Part shown: positions 1 through 8,106 of the stretch, one piece after another
How positions within the stretch are numbered: the first letter of the stretch is position 1
Layout of the letters: every line of letters starts with the position of its first letter
NCBI RefSeq assembly: GCF_947500075.1
Contig: NZ_CANMQS010000006.1
Location: 186,001 to 250,000 of the forward strand
Direction of reading: 5' to 3'
DNA length: 64,000 nt
Source: an uncultured Sulfitobacter sp.
GTDB taxonomy: Bacteria; Pseudomonadota; Alphaproteobacteria; Rhodobacterales; Rhodobacteraceae
Position numbers and translations under genes: made by a program
Notes under the pieces: generated by a model
Database searches by the model: none
Told to the model about the DNA's origin: nothing
Seen by the model: the letters and a program-made list of their open reading frames with translations, nothing else

Positions 1-42
1 AGAAACACGTCCGGCGGCGATGACGGCGGGATGTCAGACTAA
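1..42 (+). CDS. 3' end of an upstream gene (partial)
   Basis: An open frame enters from the left edge and ends at a TAA at 40-42; the visible tail reads RNTSGGDDGGMSD. It lies 35 bases upstream of fumarylacetoacetase on the same strand. In homogentisate operons the preceding gene is often homogentisate 1,2-dioxygenase, so this could be its C-terminus, but 13 residues are too few to identify it. The identity is inference from context only. Confidence 0.35.
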   Translation, partial: RNTSGGDDGGMSD

Positions 43-77
43 CCTCGAAACCCAGATACCAGGAACCGGATCACCAT

Positions 78-1331
78 ATGACACGAATGACTTCATGGGT
101 CGTCAGCGCGAATACCGCTGACACTCACTTCCCGCTGAACAACCTGCCATACGGTGTGTTCTCAACCAACGGCACCGACCCGCGCTGTGGCGTCGCGATT
201 GGCGATATGATCCTCGACATGGCAGCGGTTGAGGCGGCAGGACTGGTCACCCTCGACGAAGACGCCGCCTTTGACCTGCCGTTCTGGAACGACGTGATGG
301 AATTGGGGCCCGAGGTCTGGAGCAAACTGCGCGCACGTCTGATCGAATTGCTGAGCGAGGGCGCCGCAGAGCAAGACGCTGTCGCCCCGCATCTGGTTCC
401 ACAGGCAGACGCAGAAATGCACATGCCGATGCTGGTCTCTGAATACACCGATTTCTACGCGGGCAAGCACCACGCCATGAACGTCGGCACCATGTTCCGT
501 GGCCCGGAACATGCACTGCCGCCGAACTGGCTGCACATCCCCATAGGTTACAACGGACGCGCATCCTCCGTGGTTGTCTCCGGCACAGACATCGCCCGGC
601 CCAATGGCCAGACGAAAGCGCCCGATGCCGATGCGCCGTCCTTTGGCCCGTGCAAACGGCTGGATATCGAGCTGGAAATGGGTGCGATTGTCGGCACCAC
701 CACCGAGCTTGGCCAACCTATCACCGTCGCCGAAGCAGACCAGATGATCTTCGGCTACGTCCTGCTGAACGACTGGTCCGCGCGCGATATTCAGGCATGG
801 GAATACCAGCCCCTTGGGCCGTTTCAAGCCAAGGCATTCGCCACCTCCATCAGCCCGTGGATCGTCACCCGTGCCGCCCTTGAGCCTTTCCGCACCTCCA
901 CGCCGGAGCGGGAAAAGGACCTGCTGCCTTACCTGCAGGAACCCGGACCGATGCTCTATGACATTGATCTTGAGATCACGATGGCCCCCGCAGGCAAAGC
1001 CGCGACAACCATCGCACGCACCAACTACAGCCAGATGTATTATTCCGCCGCCCAGCAGCTTGCGCATCATGCCTCATCAGGGTGTCCGATGACGGCAGGT
1101 GACCTGCTTGGATCCGGCACGATATCGGGGCCGGAAAAAGCTGAACGCGGCTCGCTTCTGGAACTCAGCTGGGGCGGCAAGGAGCCACTGACCCTCGACA
1201 CCGGGGAGACGCGCACATTCATCGAAGACGGCGACACCCTGACCCTGACGGGCGCCGCCAGGGGTGACGGCTACCAGATCGGCTTTGGCACCTGCGTTGG
1301 CACAATCACACCGGCGGTGACGTTCCCCTGA
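78..1331 (+). CDS. fahA: fumarylacetoacetase
   Basis: Hydrolyses 4-fumarylacetoacetate to fumarate and acetoacetate, the last step of homogentisate (tyrosine/phenylacetate-type) degradation, in the cytoplasm. The 417-residue protein has the family's usual length, with a small N-terminal domain and a C-terminal FAH fold. Asp125 (EYTDFYAGKHHA), Glu198 and Glu200 (RLDIELEMG) and Asp232 (LLNDWSARD) match the metal ligands D126, E199, E201 and D233 of mouse FAH with a one-residue offset. The ATG at 78 follows an AGGA-like sequence; a second ATG at 87 is possible. It leads a cluster with a metallo-beta-lactamase-like gene, a flavin monooxygenase and maleylacetoacetate isomerase, which supports the assignment. 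Confidence 0.95.
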   Translation: MTRMTSWVVSANTADTHFPLNNLPYGVFSTNGTDPRCGVAIGDMILDMAAVEAAGLVTLDEDAAFDLPFWNDVMELGPEVWSKLRARLIELLSEGAAEQDAVAPHLVPQADAEMHMPMLVSEYTDFYAGKHHAMNVGTMFRGPEHALPPNWLHIPIGYNGRASSVVVSGTDIARPNGQTKAPDADAPSFGPCKRLDIELEMGAIVGTTTELGQPITVAEADQMIFGYVLLNDWSARDIQAWEYQPLGPFQAKAFATSISPWIVTRAALEPFRTSTPEREKDLLPYLQEPGPMLYDIDLEITMAPAGKAATTIARTNYSQMYYSAAQQLAHHASSGCPMTAGDLLGSGTISGPEKAERGSLLELSWGGKEPLTLDTGETRTFIEDGDTLTLTGAARGDGYQIGFGTCVGTITPAVTFP

Positions 1332-1403
1332 CCTTCAGGCTTCATTTGGCCCTTAAACTCAATCCTGCACTCTCCACCAGTGCGACAGACTGAAAGACAC
1401 ACC

Positions 1404-2354
1404 ATGGCAAAAGCATTCGCATCACAGGGCGACCTGACCGAAAAAAAAATCACCTTTGATGAAGTGGGCCGCGATCTGTGGGCCTTCACGGCTGAAGGTG
1501 ATCCGAACTCCGGCGTGATCATCGGCGATGAAAGCGTGATGATCGTTGAGGCGCAGGCCACCCCACGACTGGCCGAAAAGGTCATCGAAAAGGTGCGCAG
1601 CGTTACCGACAAACCCATCAGCCATGTGGTGCTGACCCACTACCATGCCGTCCGTGTTTTGGGTGCATCCGCCTACAATGCCGACCAGATCATCATGTCC
1701 GACGCCGCGCGCGGCATGGTCGAAGAACGCGGGCAGGAAGACTGGGACAGCGAATTCCAACGCTTCCCTCGTCTGTTTGAGGGGCATGAGAGCATTCCGG
1801 GCCTCACCTATCCCACAAGCACCTTCAGCGACAGCATGACTGTCTATCTGGGCAAACGCCGGGTGGACATCAAACACATCGGGCGCGCGCATACGGCAGG
1901 GGATGCGGTGATCCACGTGGCAGATGAAAACGTGATGTTCACCGGCGACATCGTGGAAGACCACTCCGCCTGTTACTGCGGCGACGGGTACTTCAACGAA
2001 TGGGGCCCGACGCTGGACCGCATTCAGGCTTATGATGTGGACGCCATTGCACCCGGTCGTGGCGATGCGCTGGTCGGCAAAGACGCCGTGGCACGGGCCA
2101 TAGAAAGCACCCGTGACTTCGTGGACAGCACCTTTCAGCCCGCCGCCCGTGTTGCCGCGCGCGGAGGGTCTTTGAAAGAGGCATGGGACGCCGTCCGCGC
2201 TTCCTGTGATCCCAAGTTCAAGGACTACGCCATTTACGAGCACTGCCTGCCCTTCAACGTCAGCCGCGCCTACGACGAAGCACGCGGCATCTCACACCCG
2301 CGTATCTGGACCGACAAACGCGATCTGGAAATGTGGGCGGAGTTGCAGGGCTAA
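1404..2354 (+). CDS. metallo-beta-lactamase-fold protein with degenerate metal site
   Basis: A 316-residue MBL-fold hydrolase-like protein inside the homogentisate-type operon. The ATG at 1404 is preferred to a GTG at 1380 because the homologous-looking sequence starts there. The first metal motif reads HYHAVR (His79, His81) where active members have HxHxDH, so the Asp and third His are Val83 and Arg84. His163 (RAHTAGD) and Asp182 (GDIVE) remain, but the usual C-terminal Gly-His is Gly-Arg (APGRGD). A two-metal hydrolase site therefore looks incomplete; one metal, or a non-hydrolytic role, is possible. Its position between fumarylacetoacetase and the monooxygenase suggests a part in aromatic degradation, but the reaction is unknown. 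Confidence 0.85.
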   Translation: MAKAFASQGDLTEKKITFDEVGRDLWAFTAEGDPNSGVIIGDESVMIVEAQATPRLAEKVIEKVRSVTDKPISHVVLTHYHAVRVLGASAYNADQIIMSDAARGMVEERGQEDWDSEFQRFPRLFEGHESIPGLTYPTSTFSDSMTVYLGKRRVDIKHIGRAHTAGDAVIHVADENVMFTGDIVEDHSACYCGDGYFNEWGPTLDRIQAYDVDAIAPGRGDALVGKDAVARAIESTRDFVDSTFQPAARVAARGGSLKEAWDAVRASCDPKFKDYAIYEHCLPFNVSRAYDEARGISHPRIWTDKRDLEMWAELQG

Positions 2355-2380
2355 CCACGCACCAAGACAGGAGGACAGGC

Positions 2381-4009
2381 ATGGTTGCCGTCAGATATCA
2401 AACCGCTTTCAAGCTTTACCCATACGCAAAGGTGCCCGCCCAATCACAGCCCCCTGTCCGCCACCCGGTTGTGATCGTCGGCGGCGGGCCCATCGGCCTC
2501 GCCCTCGCGCTGGATCTGGGAAAGAAAGGCACGCCCGCCCTTGTGCTGGATGACCACGAAGGCGCGGGTCTGGGCAGCAAGGCAATCTGTTTTGCCAAAC
2601 GCACGCTCGACATCATGAGCCGCCTTGGGGCCAGTGACGCGATGGTCGACAAAGGTGTGGTCTGGAACGTGGGCCGTGTGTTTCACGGCGATGGCAAGGT
2701 GTTTGAATTCAACCTGCTCCCCGAAAAGGGTCACCGCAACCCGGCTTTCATCAACCTCCAACAGCCCTATTTTGAACGCTACATCGTCGACGCCATCCGC
2801 GAAGCGCAAGCGGCAGGCGCTCCGATTGAGATACGCGGGCGTAATGCCGTCACCGGGATCACCCGTCACGACACCCATGCCACCATCGAAGTCGATACGC
2901 CTGACGGCCCCTATCAGATCGAGGCGGATTACCTGATCGCCTGCGACGGCGCGCGCTCTCCTATTCGTGACATGATGGGCCTGACCTTTGACGGGCGCAT
3001 GTTCGAGGACAACTTCCTGATCGCCGACGTCAAGATGAAGGCCGATTTCCCGACCGAACGATGGTTCTGGTTTGAACCACCCTTCAAGGACAGCGGCCAA
3101 TCCGCCCTGTTGCACAAACAGCCCGACGACATCTGGCGTATTGATTTCCAACTGGGCTGGGACATCGACCGCGAGAAAGAACTGGACCCCGACCGCATCC
3201 GCGCCCGCGTCAATGCGATGCTCTCCAGCCAATCCGGCACGATCCCGGAGTATGAACTGGAATGGACATCCATCTACACCTTCCAGTGTCGCCGCATGAA
3301 AGACTTCCGACACGGCCCAGTCCTGTTTGCAGGCGATAGCGCGCATCAGGTCTCTCCCTTTGGGGCACGCGGCGCGAACTCGGGCGTGCAGGACATCGAC
3401 AATCTTGGCTGGAAACTCGATCTGGTGCTCAAGGGGCTGGCAGATGACAGCCTGCTCGACACCTATGCGACCGAGCGTGCCTTTGGTGCGGATGAGAACA
3501 TCCTCAACTCCTCCCGCGCGACCGATTTCATGACACCAAAAAGCGAGATGTCGAAGATCTTCCGCAACGCGGTGCTGGATCTGGCCGGGAAACACGCTTT
3601 TGCCCGACCGCTGGTCAACTCAGGCCGTCTGTCTGTGCCTTGTGTTTATGACGACTTCCCCTTGTTCGGAGAAGACGCACTGAAAGGACCATCCGTGACC
3701 CGTCCAGGCGCCTCATGCGTTGACGCTCCGCTGGAGAACGGATTTCTGCTCGATCAGCTGGGCGGTGATTTCACCCTGTTGGCGCTGGGTGGCAGCGCGC
3801 CAGAACCTGTGGCAGCCAACGGCCTGACCGCAAAGGTCCTGCACATCGCAATGCCAGGCCCTGAGTTGGCAGAACGGTATCAGGGATCAGCCCCGCAAGC
3901 CGTCTATCTGATCCGCCCCGATCAACATGTGGTTGCCCGCTGGCCCGCGTTTGACGCTGAAGCCATTGCCAACGCGATACGAAATGCCATTGGAAAGGCC
4001 GCACAATGA
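2381..4009 (+). CDS. class A FAD-dependent aromatic monooxygenase
   Basis: A 542-residue flavoprotein hydroxylase of the p-hydroxybenzoate/MhpA group. It shows the Rossmann motif VGGGPIGLALA near residue 34, a DGARSPIR motif and the GDSAHQVSPFGARGAN motif, with a C-terminal thioredoxin-like tail typical of phenol-hydroxylase relatives. The ATG at 2381 follows a clear AGGAGG and is preferred to earlier in-frame starts. It overlaps the next gene, a DUF2783 protein, by ATGA. With fumarylacetoacetase and maleylacetoacetate isomerase in the operon, the likely job is ring hydroxylation leading to homogentisate. 3-Hydroxyphenylacetate 6-hydroxylase (MhaA of Pseudomonas putida U) is a known two-component enzyme of this type. 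The substrate is inferred. Confidence 0.9.
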   Translation: MVAVRYQTAFKLYPYAKVPAQSQPPVRHPVVIVGGGPIGLALALDLGKKGTPALVLDDHEGAGLGSKAICFAKRTLDIMSRLGASDAMVDKGVVWNVGRVFHGDGKVFEFNLLPEKGHRNPAFINLQQPYFERYIVDAIREAQAAGAPIEIRGRNAVTGITRHDTHATIEVDTPDGPYQIEADYLIACDGARSPIRDMMGLTFDGRMFEDNFLIADVKMKADFPTERWFWFEPPFKDSGQSALLHKQPDDIWRIDFQLGWDIDREKELDPDRIRARVNAMLSSQSGTIPEYELEWTSIYTFQCRRMKDFRHGPVLFAGDSAHQVSPFGARGANSGVQDIDNLGWKLDLVLKGLADDSLLDTYATERAFGADENILNSSRATDFMTPKSEMSKIFRNAVLDLAGKHAFARPLVNSGRLSVPCVYDDFPLFGEDALKGPSVTRPGASCVDAPLENGFLLDQLGGDFTLLALGGSAPEPVAANGLTAKVLHIAMPGPELAERYQGSAPQAVYLIRPDQHVVARWPAFDAEAIANAIRNAIGKAAQ

Positions 4010-4188
4010 CCCTGACCCTTGACCCCAACATTGCCGATCCCGATGGGTTCTATGACGAATTGCTCCGCGCCCACGAGGGCCTCAGCAAAGACGAAAGCGA
4101 TGCGTTCAATGCCCGCCTGATCCTCGTGCTTTGTAACCACATCGGCGACCGCGACGTGCTGCGCGCCGCCCTTGAGGCCGCGAAATGA
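4006..4188 (+). CDS. DUF2783 small protein, possible monooxygenase partner
   Basis: A 60-residue acidic protein with the DUF2783 signature (N-x-ADPDGFYDELLRAHEGL, then NARLILVLCNHIGD). It overlaps the upstream flavin monooxygenase and the downstream isomerase by ATGA at both ends, so the three are probably translationally coupled. In P. putida U, 3-hydroxyphenylacetate 6-hydroxylase needs a very small companion, MhaB, beside the flavoprotein MhaA; gene order and size here fit that pattern. That this DUF2783 protein is such a coupling subunit is inference, not proven by sequence. Confidence 0.88.
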   Translation: MTLTLDPNIADPDGFYDELLRAHEGLSKDESDAFNARLILVLCNHIGDRDVLRAALEAAK

Positions 4189-4799
4189 GCGATATCACCC
4201 TCTGGGACTATCCCAAATCCTCCGCCAGCTACCGTGTGCGCATTGCGCTGAACCTCGCTGGCCTCGATTACCGGATTGAAACGGTGGACCTGCTGGGCAA
4301 GGCGCATAAGTCCCCCGAACATCTCGCGCGTAACCCGCAAGGGCTGGTGCCGGTGCTGGATATTGATGGCCACCGCCTCACCCAGTCTCTGGCAATGCTG
4401 GAATACCTCGACACCACCCGTGACCTGGGTTTGCTCCCCAGTGCCCCCGCCGACCGCGCCCGCGTACAGGCATTGGCCTATGCCATTGCCGTAGACCTCC
4501 ACCCGGTGTGCAACTTGTCGGTGATGGTCCATGCCACGGGCGGGCAGGAACCTGCGCGCACCCAATGGATGCAGCATTTCATCCGCCCCGGACTGGAAGC
4601 GTTCGAGAGCTTGCTGGGTGGTTTCGACCAATCCCCCTTTGCCGCAAGCATGACACCCGGACTGGCCGACCTCTGCCTGATCCCGCAACTCTACAACGCA
4701 AACAGATGGGGCGTTGACTACGCCGACCTGCCAAGGATCAACGCCATCGAAACCGCCTGCGCCGCACTTCCAGCTTTCAAGGAGGCATATCCTGCATAG
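4185..4799 (+). CDS. maiA: maleylacetoacetate isomerase (zeta-class GST)
   Basis: Isomerises maleylacetoacetate to fumarylacetoacetate with glutathione, directly upstream of fumarylacetoacetase in homogentisate catabolism. The 204-residue protein has an N-terminal thioredoxin-like domain with the zeta-class motif SSASYRVRIAL. The usual form is SSCxxRVRIAL, so the motif Cys is Ala here. A helical C-terminal domain follows. It starts in an ATGA overlap with the DUF2783 gene and ends the operon shortly before a tRNA on the opposite strand. The operon context makes isomerase more likely than a generic GST. Confidence 0.92.
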   Translation: MSDITLWDYPKSSASYRVRIALNLAGLDYRIETVDLLGKAHKSPEHLARNPQGLVPVLDIDGHRLTQSLAMLEYLDTTRDLGLLPSAPADRARVQALAYAIAVDLHPVCNLSVMVHATGGQEPARTQWMQHFIRPGLEAFESLLGGFDQSPFAASMTPGLADLCLIPQLYNANRWGVDYADLPRINAIETACAALPAFKEAYPA

Positions 4800-4836
4800 G
4801 CTTCGAGCTGAGGTGCTGCAGATGTGCAGGCAATGC

Positions 4837-4913
4837 TGGCGACCCCGGCAGGATTCGAACCTGCAACCTGCCCCTTAGGAGGGGGCTGCTCTATCCAGTT
4901 GAGCCACGGGGCC
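4837..4913 (-). tRNA. tRNA-Arg(CCT)
   Basis: Read on the minus strand, the segment folds as a cloverleaf: acceptor GGCCCCG pairs with CGGGGTC, the D-loop region is GCTCAACTGGATAGAGC, the anticodon stem GCCCC/GGGGC encloses loop CTCCTAA with anticodon CCT, and the T arm carries GGTTCGAATCC. The 3' CCA is encoded (plus-strand TGG at 4837-4839). It decodes AGG arginine codons. Confidence 0.96.
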
Positions 4914-5027
4914 GCGCAGGCTTGGTTTAGACCAGCCTGCACGCCTTGTCATGGTCAGAATGCGCACACCCGTGACGAGCCTTGATTGAACCGGCGCGTT
5001 CGCGCTAACTGTTGGGAAACAGACTGG

Positions 5028-6071
5028 ATGCCTCCTTTGACCACACCTTCCCGCCGCCCGCTGACACTGCGTGATGTATCAGATGCCTGCGGGGTGTCGG
5101 AAATGACGGTGAGCCGCGTGCTGCGCAACAGGGGGGATGTCTCGCAGGCAACCCGCGACCGGGTTTTGGCGGCGGCCAAGGAATTGGGGTATGTGCCCAA
5201 CCAGATTGCCGGATCGCTGGCATCACAGCGGGTCAATCTGGTGGCGGTGATCATTCCGTCCCTGTCCAACATGGTCTTTCCCGAAGTGCTGAACGGCATC
5301 AATCAGGTGCTCGAAGACACGCCTTTGCAGCCTGTCGTCGGCGTGACCGATTACCTCCCCGAAAAGGAAGAGCGCGTCTTGTACGAAATGCTCTCCTGGC
5401 GACCTTCTGGTGTCATTATCGCAGGGCTGGAGCATTCCGAAGCGACCACCGCCATGCTGCGCAACGCTGGCATTCCCGTGGTGGAGGTCATGGACACCGA
5501 CGGGCGGCCCATTGACGCAATGGTCGGGATCTCTCACCGCCGTGCAGGACGGGAGATGGCCAATGCGATCCTCAAGGAAGGCTATGAACATATCGGTTTC
5601 ATGGGCACCAAGATGCCTCTGGATCATCGCGCGCGAAAGCGGTTTGAAGGTTTCACCGAAGGCCTTGCCAAAGCCGGGGTAGAGATTGAGGACCGCGCAT
5701 TTTACTCCGGTGGTTCAGCGCTGGCCAAGGGGCGGGAGATGACGCAGGAGATGCTGGAACGTTCTCCGGATCTGGATTTTCTCTATTACTCCAATGATAT
5801 GATCGGCGCAGGCGGGTTGCTGTATCTGATTGATCAGGGCGTTGATATCCCCGGTCAGATTGGCCTTGCCGGGTTCAATGGGGTTGAGTTGTTGCAGGGC
5901 CTGCCGCGGCAGCTGGCCACCATGGATGCCTGCCGGGCTGAGATTGGTCAGGCCGCAGCGCGGATCATTCTCAATGAGACTGAAAACGAACCGGACCCCG
6001 ATCTGCCACAGCAGGTGACATTGACGCCCACGCTGTCCTTTGGTGACACCTTGCGGCGCAGACGCCGCTGA
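5028..6071 (+). CDS. LacI-family transcriptional regulator
   Basis: A 347-residue LacI/GalR-type repressor. The N-terminal helix-turn-helix and hinge region are clear (TLRDVSDACGVSEMTVSRVLRN, then GYVPNQIAGSLAS), followed by a periplasmic-binding-protein-like effector domain (VAVIIPSLSNMVFPEVL, LAGFNGVELLQG). The ATG at 5028 puts the helix-turn-helix about 12 residues from the start; a TTG at 4986 would add an unsupported extension. No sugar operon is adjacent; the next gene, six bases downstream, is a YcaQ-type DNA glycosylase. It resembles GntR-type sugar-acid repressors in general form, but the ligand and targets are not visible here. Confidence 0.9.
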   Translation: MPPLTTPSRRPLTLRDVSDACGVSEMTVSRVLRNRGDVSQATRDRVLAAAKELGYVPNQIAGSLASQRVNLVAVIIPSLSNMVFPEVLNGINQVLEDTPLQPVVGVTDYLPEKEERVLYEMLSWRPSGVIIAGLEHSEATTAMLRNAGIPVVEVMDTDGRPIDAMVGISHRRAGREMANAILKEGYEHIGFMGTKMPLDHRARKRFEGFTEGLAKAGVEIEDRAFYSGGSALAKGREMTQEMLERSPDLDFLYYSNDMIGAGGLLYLIDQGVDIPGQIGLAGFNGVELLQGLPRQLATMDACRAEIGQAAARIILNETENEPDPDLPQQVTLTPTLSFGDTLRRRRR

Positions 6072-6076
6072 CACTG

Positions 6077-7297
6077 ATGTACACGCTGAGCAATGCAGAC
6101 GCGCGGCGTATCTTTCTGGACCGCCACCGGTTAAGCGAAGCCCCGCAGGGAGAGGCGCGCGGGGCGGCCTTGGCTGACCTGATTGACTCCTTGGGCTTTG
6201 TTCAACTCGACAGCATAAACACCGTTGCCAGGGCGCATGATCTGATCCTCTTTGCCCGGCGGCCACGGTATCGGCCCAAGGCGCTCAAACACCTCTATGA
6301 AAGCGACCGCGGTTTGTTTGAGCATTGGACCCATGATGCTGCGGTTATCCCCATGGCGTTTTATCCGTGGTGGCACCTGCGCCGTCAACGTGACGCGGAA
6401 CGGTTGCAGTCCCGGTGGAAAGATGGCCGCAGGGCCGGCTTCGAAAAACAGTTTCAGGTCGTGCTGGATCAGATCAAGAGCGAAGGCCCCGTGACGTCCG
6501 GCGACGTTGGCAAGGACGAGGCGCGCGGGTCGGGTGGCTGGTGGGACTGGCATCCCTCAAAAACAGCCTTGGAGTACCTTTGGCGGTCCGGCGCGCTCTG
6601 CGTGGTGGGGCGTGAGGGGTTTCGCAAGCGGTATGACCTGACAGAGCGGGTGCTGGAGGCGCATCTGTGCACGGACACCAATGCCCCCAGCATTGAAGCA
6701 ACAATAGACTGGTGCTGTGATCAGGCATTGAAACGTCTGGGCTTTGGCACCCATGGAGAGATTGCAGCCTTTTGGGCGCATATCACCCCCGCCGAGGCAA
6801 AGGTCTGGTGTCTGGCCGAAAAGGCGGCTGGACGGTTGGAAGAGGTGGCAATCACCGCCGCGGACGGGAGCGTGAAACCCGCCTTCGCACGCCCCGGACT
6901 GGCGAACGATCCAGCCCTCGATGTTGCCCCCTGCCCCCGGCTGCGCGTGCTCAGCCCCTTTGACCCGGCCTTGCGTGACCGCAAGCGGGCAGAGCGCTTG
7001 TTTGGTTTTGACTACCGGATCGAGGTCTTTGTTCCCGCGCCAAAGCGGCGCTTTGGCTATTATGTCTTTCCCATTCTCGAAGGAGACCGTCTGGTGGGCC
7101 GCGTTGATATGAAAGCCTTCCGGGATGCCGATCATCTGCGCGTCCATGCGCTGTGGCCAGAAGGCAAGATCGCATGGGGCAAAGGCAGGCAGCAGGCGTT
7201 TGAGCGTGAGTTGGACAGGCTAATCAAGCTGGCTGGTGTCAGTCAGGTGATCTTTGACGACGGGTGGTTGCGCGGTTCAGCGCAGGGCTATCTCTGA
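6077..7297 (+). CDS. YcaQ/AlkX-family winged-helix DNA glycosylase
   Basis: A 406-residue HTH_42 (YcaQ-family) protein. This family unhooks DNA interstrand crosslinks and removes alkylated bases, using tandem winged helices and a beta-barrel. The N-terminal QLD at residues 43-45 fits the Q-hydrophobic-D catalytic motif of the E. coli YcaQ branch rather than the QxQ motif of antibiotic-cluster AlkZ enzymes. Other family-like segments are FEHWTHDAAVIP and the C-terminal HALWPEGKIAWGK. It follows the LacI-type regulator by five bases, and its last 21 bases overlap the convergent iclR gene. A housekeeping repair role is likely. Confidence 0.85.
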   Translation: MYTLSNADARRIFLDRHRLSEAPQGEARGAALADLIDSLGFVQLDSINTVARAHDLILFARRPRYRPKALKHLYESDRGLFEHWTHDAAVIPMAFYPWWHLRRQRDAERLQSRWKDGRRAGFEKQFQVVLDQIKSEGPVTSGDVGKDEARGSGGWWDWHPSKTALEYLWRSGALCVVGREGFRKRYDLTERVLEAHLCTDTNAPSIEATIDWCCDQALKRLGFGTHGEIAAFWAHITPAEAKVWCLAEKAAGRLEEVAITAADGSVKPAFARPGLANDPALDVAPCPRLRVLSPFDPALRDRKRAERLFGFDYRIEVFVPAPKRRFGYYVFPILEGDRLVGRVDMKAFRDADHLRVHALWPEGKIAWGKGRQQAFERELDRLIKLAGVSQVIFDDGWLRGSAQGYL

Positions 7298-8050
7298 CAG
7301 ATCGGTTGCGGCGCGCACCAACCGGTCCAGATGGCCCTGAAGCTCTGACATTGAAATGCGCTGTGTGGGTGCATGCACAGACAGGGTCGACATCATGCGG
7401 CCCAGATCGTCCATGATCGGCACCGCAATTGCGACCATGCCATCCATGAATTCCTCGTTGTCGGTAGAATAGCCATTCACACGGATCTTCTCGATCTCAC
7501 GGTGCACGTCCTCGGGCTGTGTCAGAGTCTTTGGGGTGTGCTGATCCAGAATGGCGGCGGAGAGGTACTTGGACAGCATCCGCGGCGCGAGAGTGGAAAG
7601 ATACATCTTGCCACTGGCGGTGCAGTGAAACGGCACCGTGGTCCCAATAGGCAGTTGAATACGCAACGGCCACTTGGTTTCCACACGGTCCAGATACACC
7701 ATGCCGTCCCGCTCTGGCGTGGCGATGTTGCAGGTTTCTCCGATATCTTCGGTCAGTGCGTTCAGCACCGCCAGTCGCACGGACCGCACGCGGCTTGAGG
7801 ACAGCACGTTCACCGCCATCTTGCGCAGCCGCAGCCCTGCGGAATAGGACCGGCCATCGATATCGCGTTGCAAGAAGCCTTCCTGCTCCAACCGGTGAAA
7901 CAGCCGATGGACAGTCGCCTTGGGCAGGCCAAGGACTTCGTTTGCCGCGGTGGGCGTGACAGGCACGCCCACCGTTGCGATTTCTTCCAACAGCAAGAGC
8001 AACCGCAAATTCGTAGGTATCGATTTATCGGTCGCGCTTGCGTCAGCCAT
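7277..8050 (-). CDS. IclR-family transcriptional regulator
   Basis: A 257-residue IclR protein with an N-terminal winged helix (PTAANEVLGLPKATVHRLFHRLEQEGFLQR) and a C-terminal ligand-binding domain (CNIATPERDGMVYLDRVETKWPL, then FHCTASGKMYLS). It lies 56 bases downstream of dctM on the same strand, so it probably belongs to the TRAP operon and may control it and the divergent GMC oxidoreductase. An AT-rich palindrome between those two transcription units is a candidate operator. The ligand is presumably the transported compound or a breakdown product (inference). Confidence 0.92.
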   Translation of the reverse strand: MADASATDKSIPTNLRLLLLLEEIATVGVPVTPTAANEVLGLPKATVHRLFHRLEQEGFLQRDIDGRSYSAGLRLRKMAVNVLSSSRVRSVRLAVLNALTEDIGETCNIATPERDGMVYLDRVETKWPLRIQLPIGTTVPFHCTASGKMYLSTLAPRMLSKYLSAAILDQHTPKTLTQPEDVHREIEKIRVNGYSTDNEEFMDGMVAIAVPIMDDLGRMMSTLSVHAPTQRISMSELQGHLDRLVRAATDLSEIALR

Positions 8051-8106
8051 GGAGAGGTCTCGTTCTCATAGTTAAGAATTCATACTTACCACGTCGTTAA
8101 GTCACC

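Noticed and set aside
4837..4913. tRNA genes as integration sites for mobile islands (also 42833-42908)
   Set aside because: No integrase and no repeated tRNA 3'-end copy was noticed near either tRNA.
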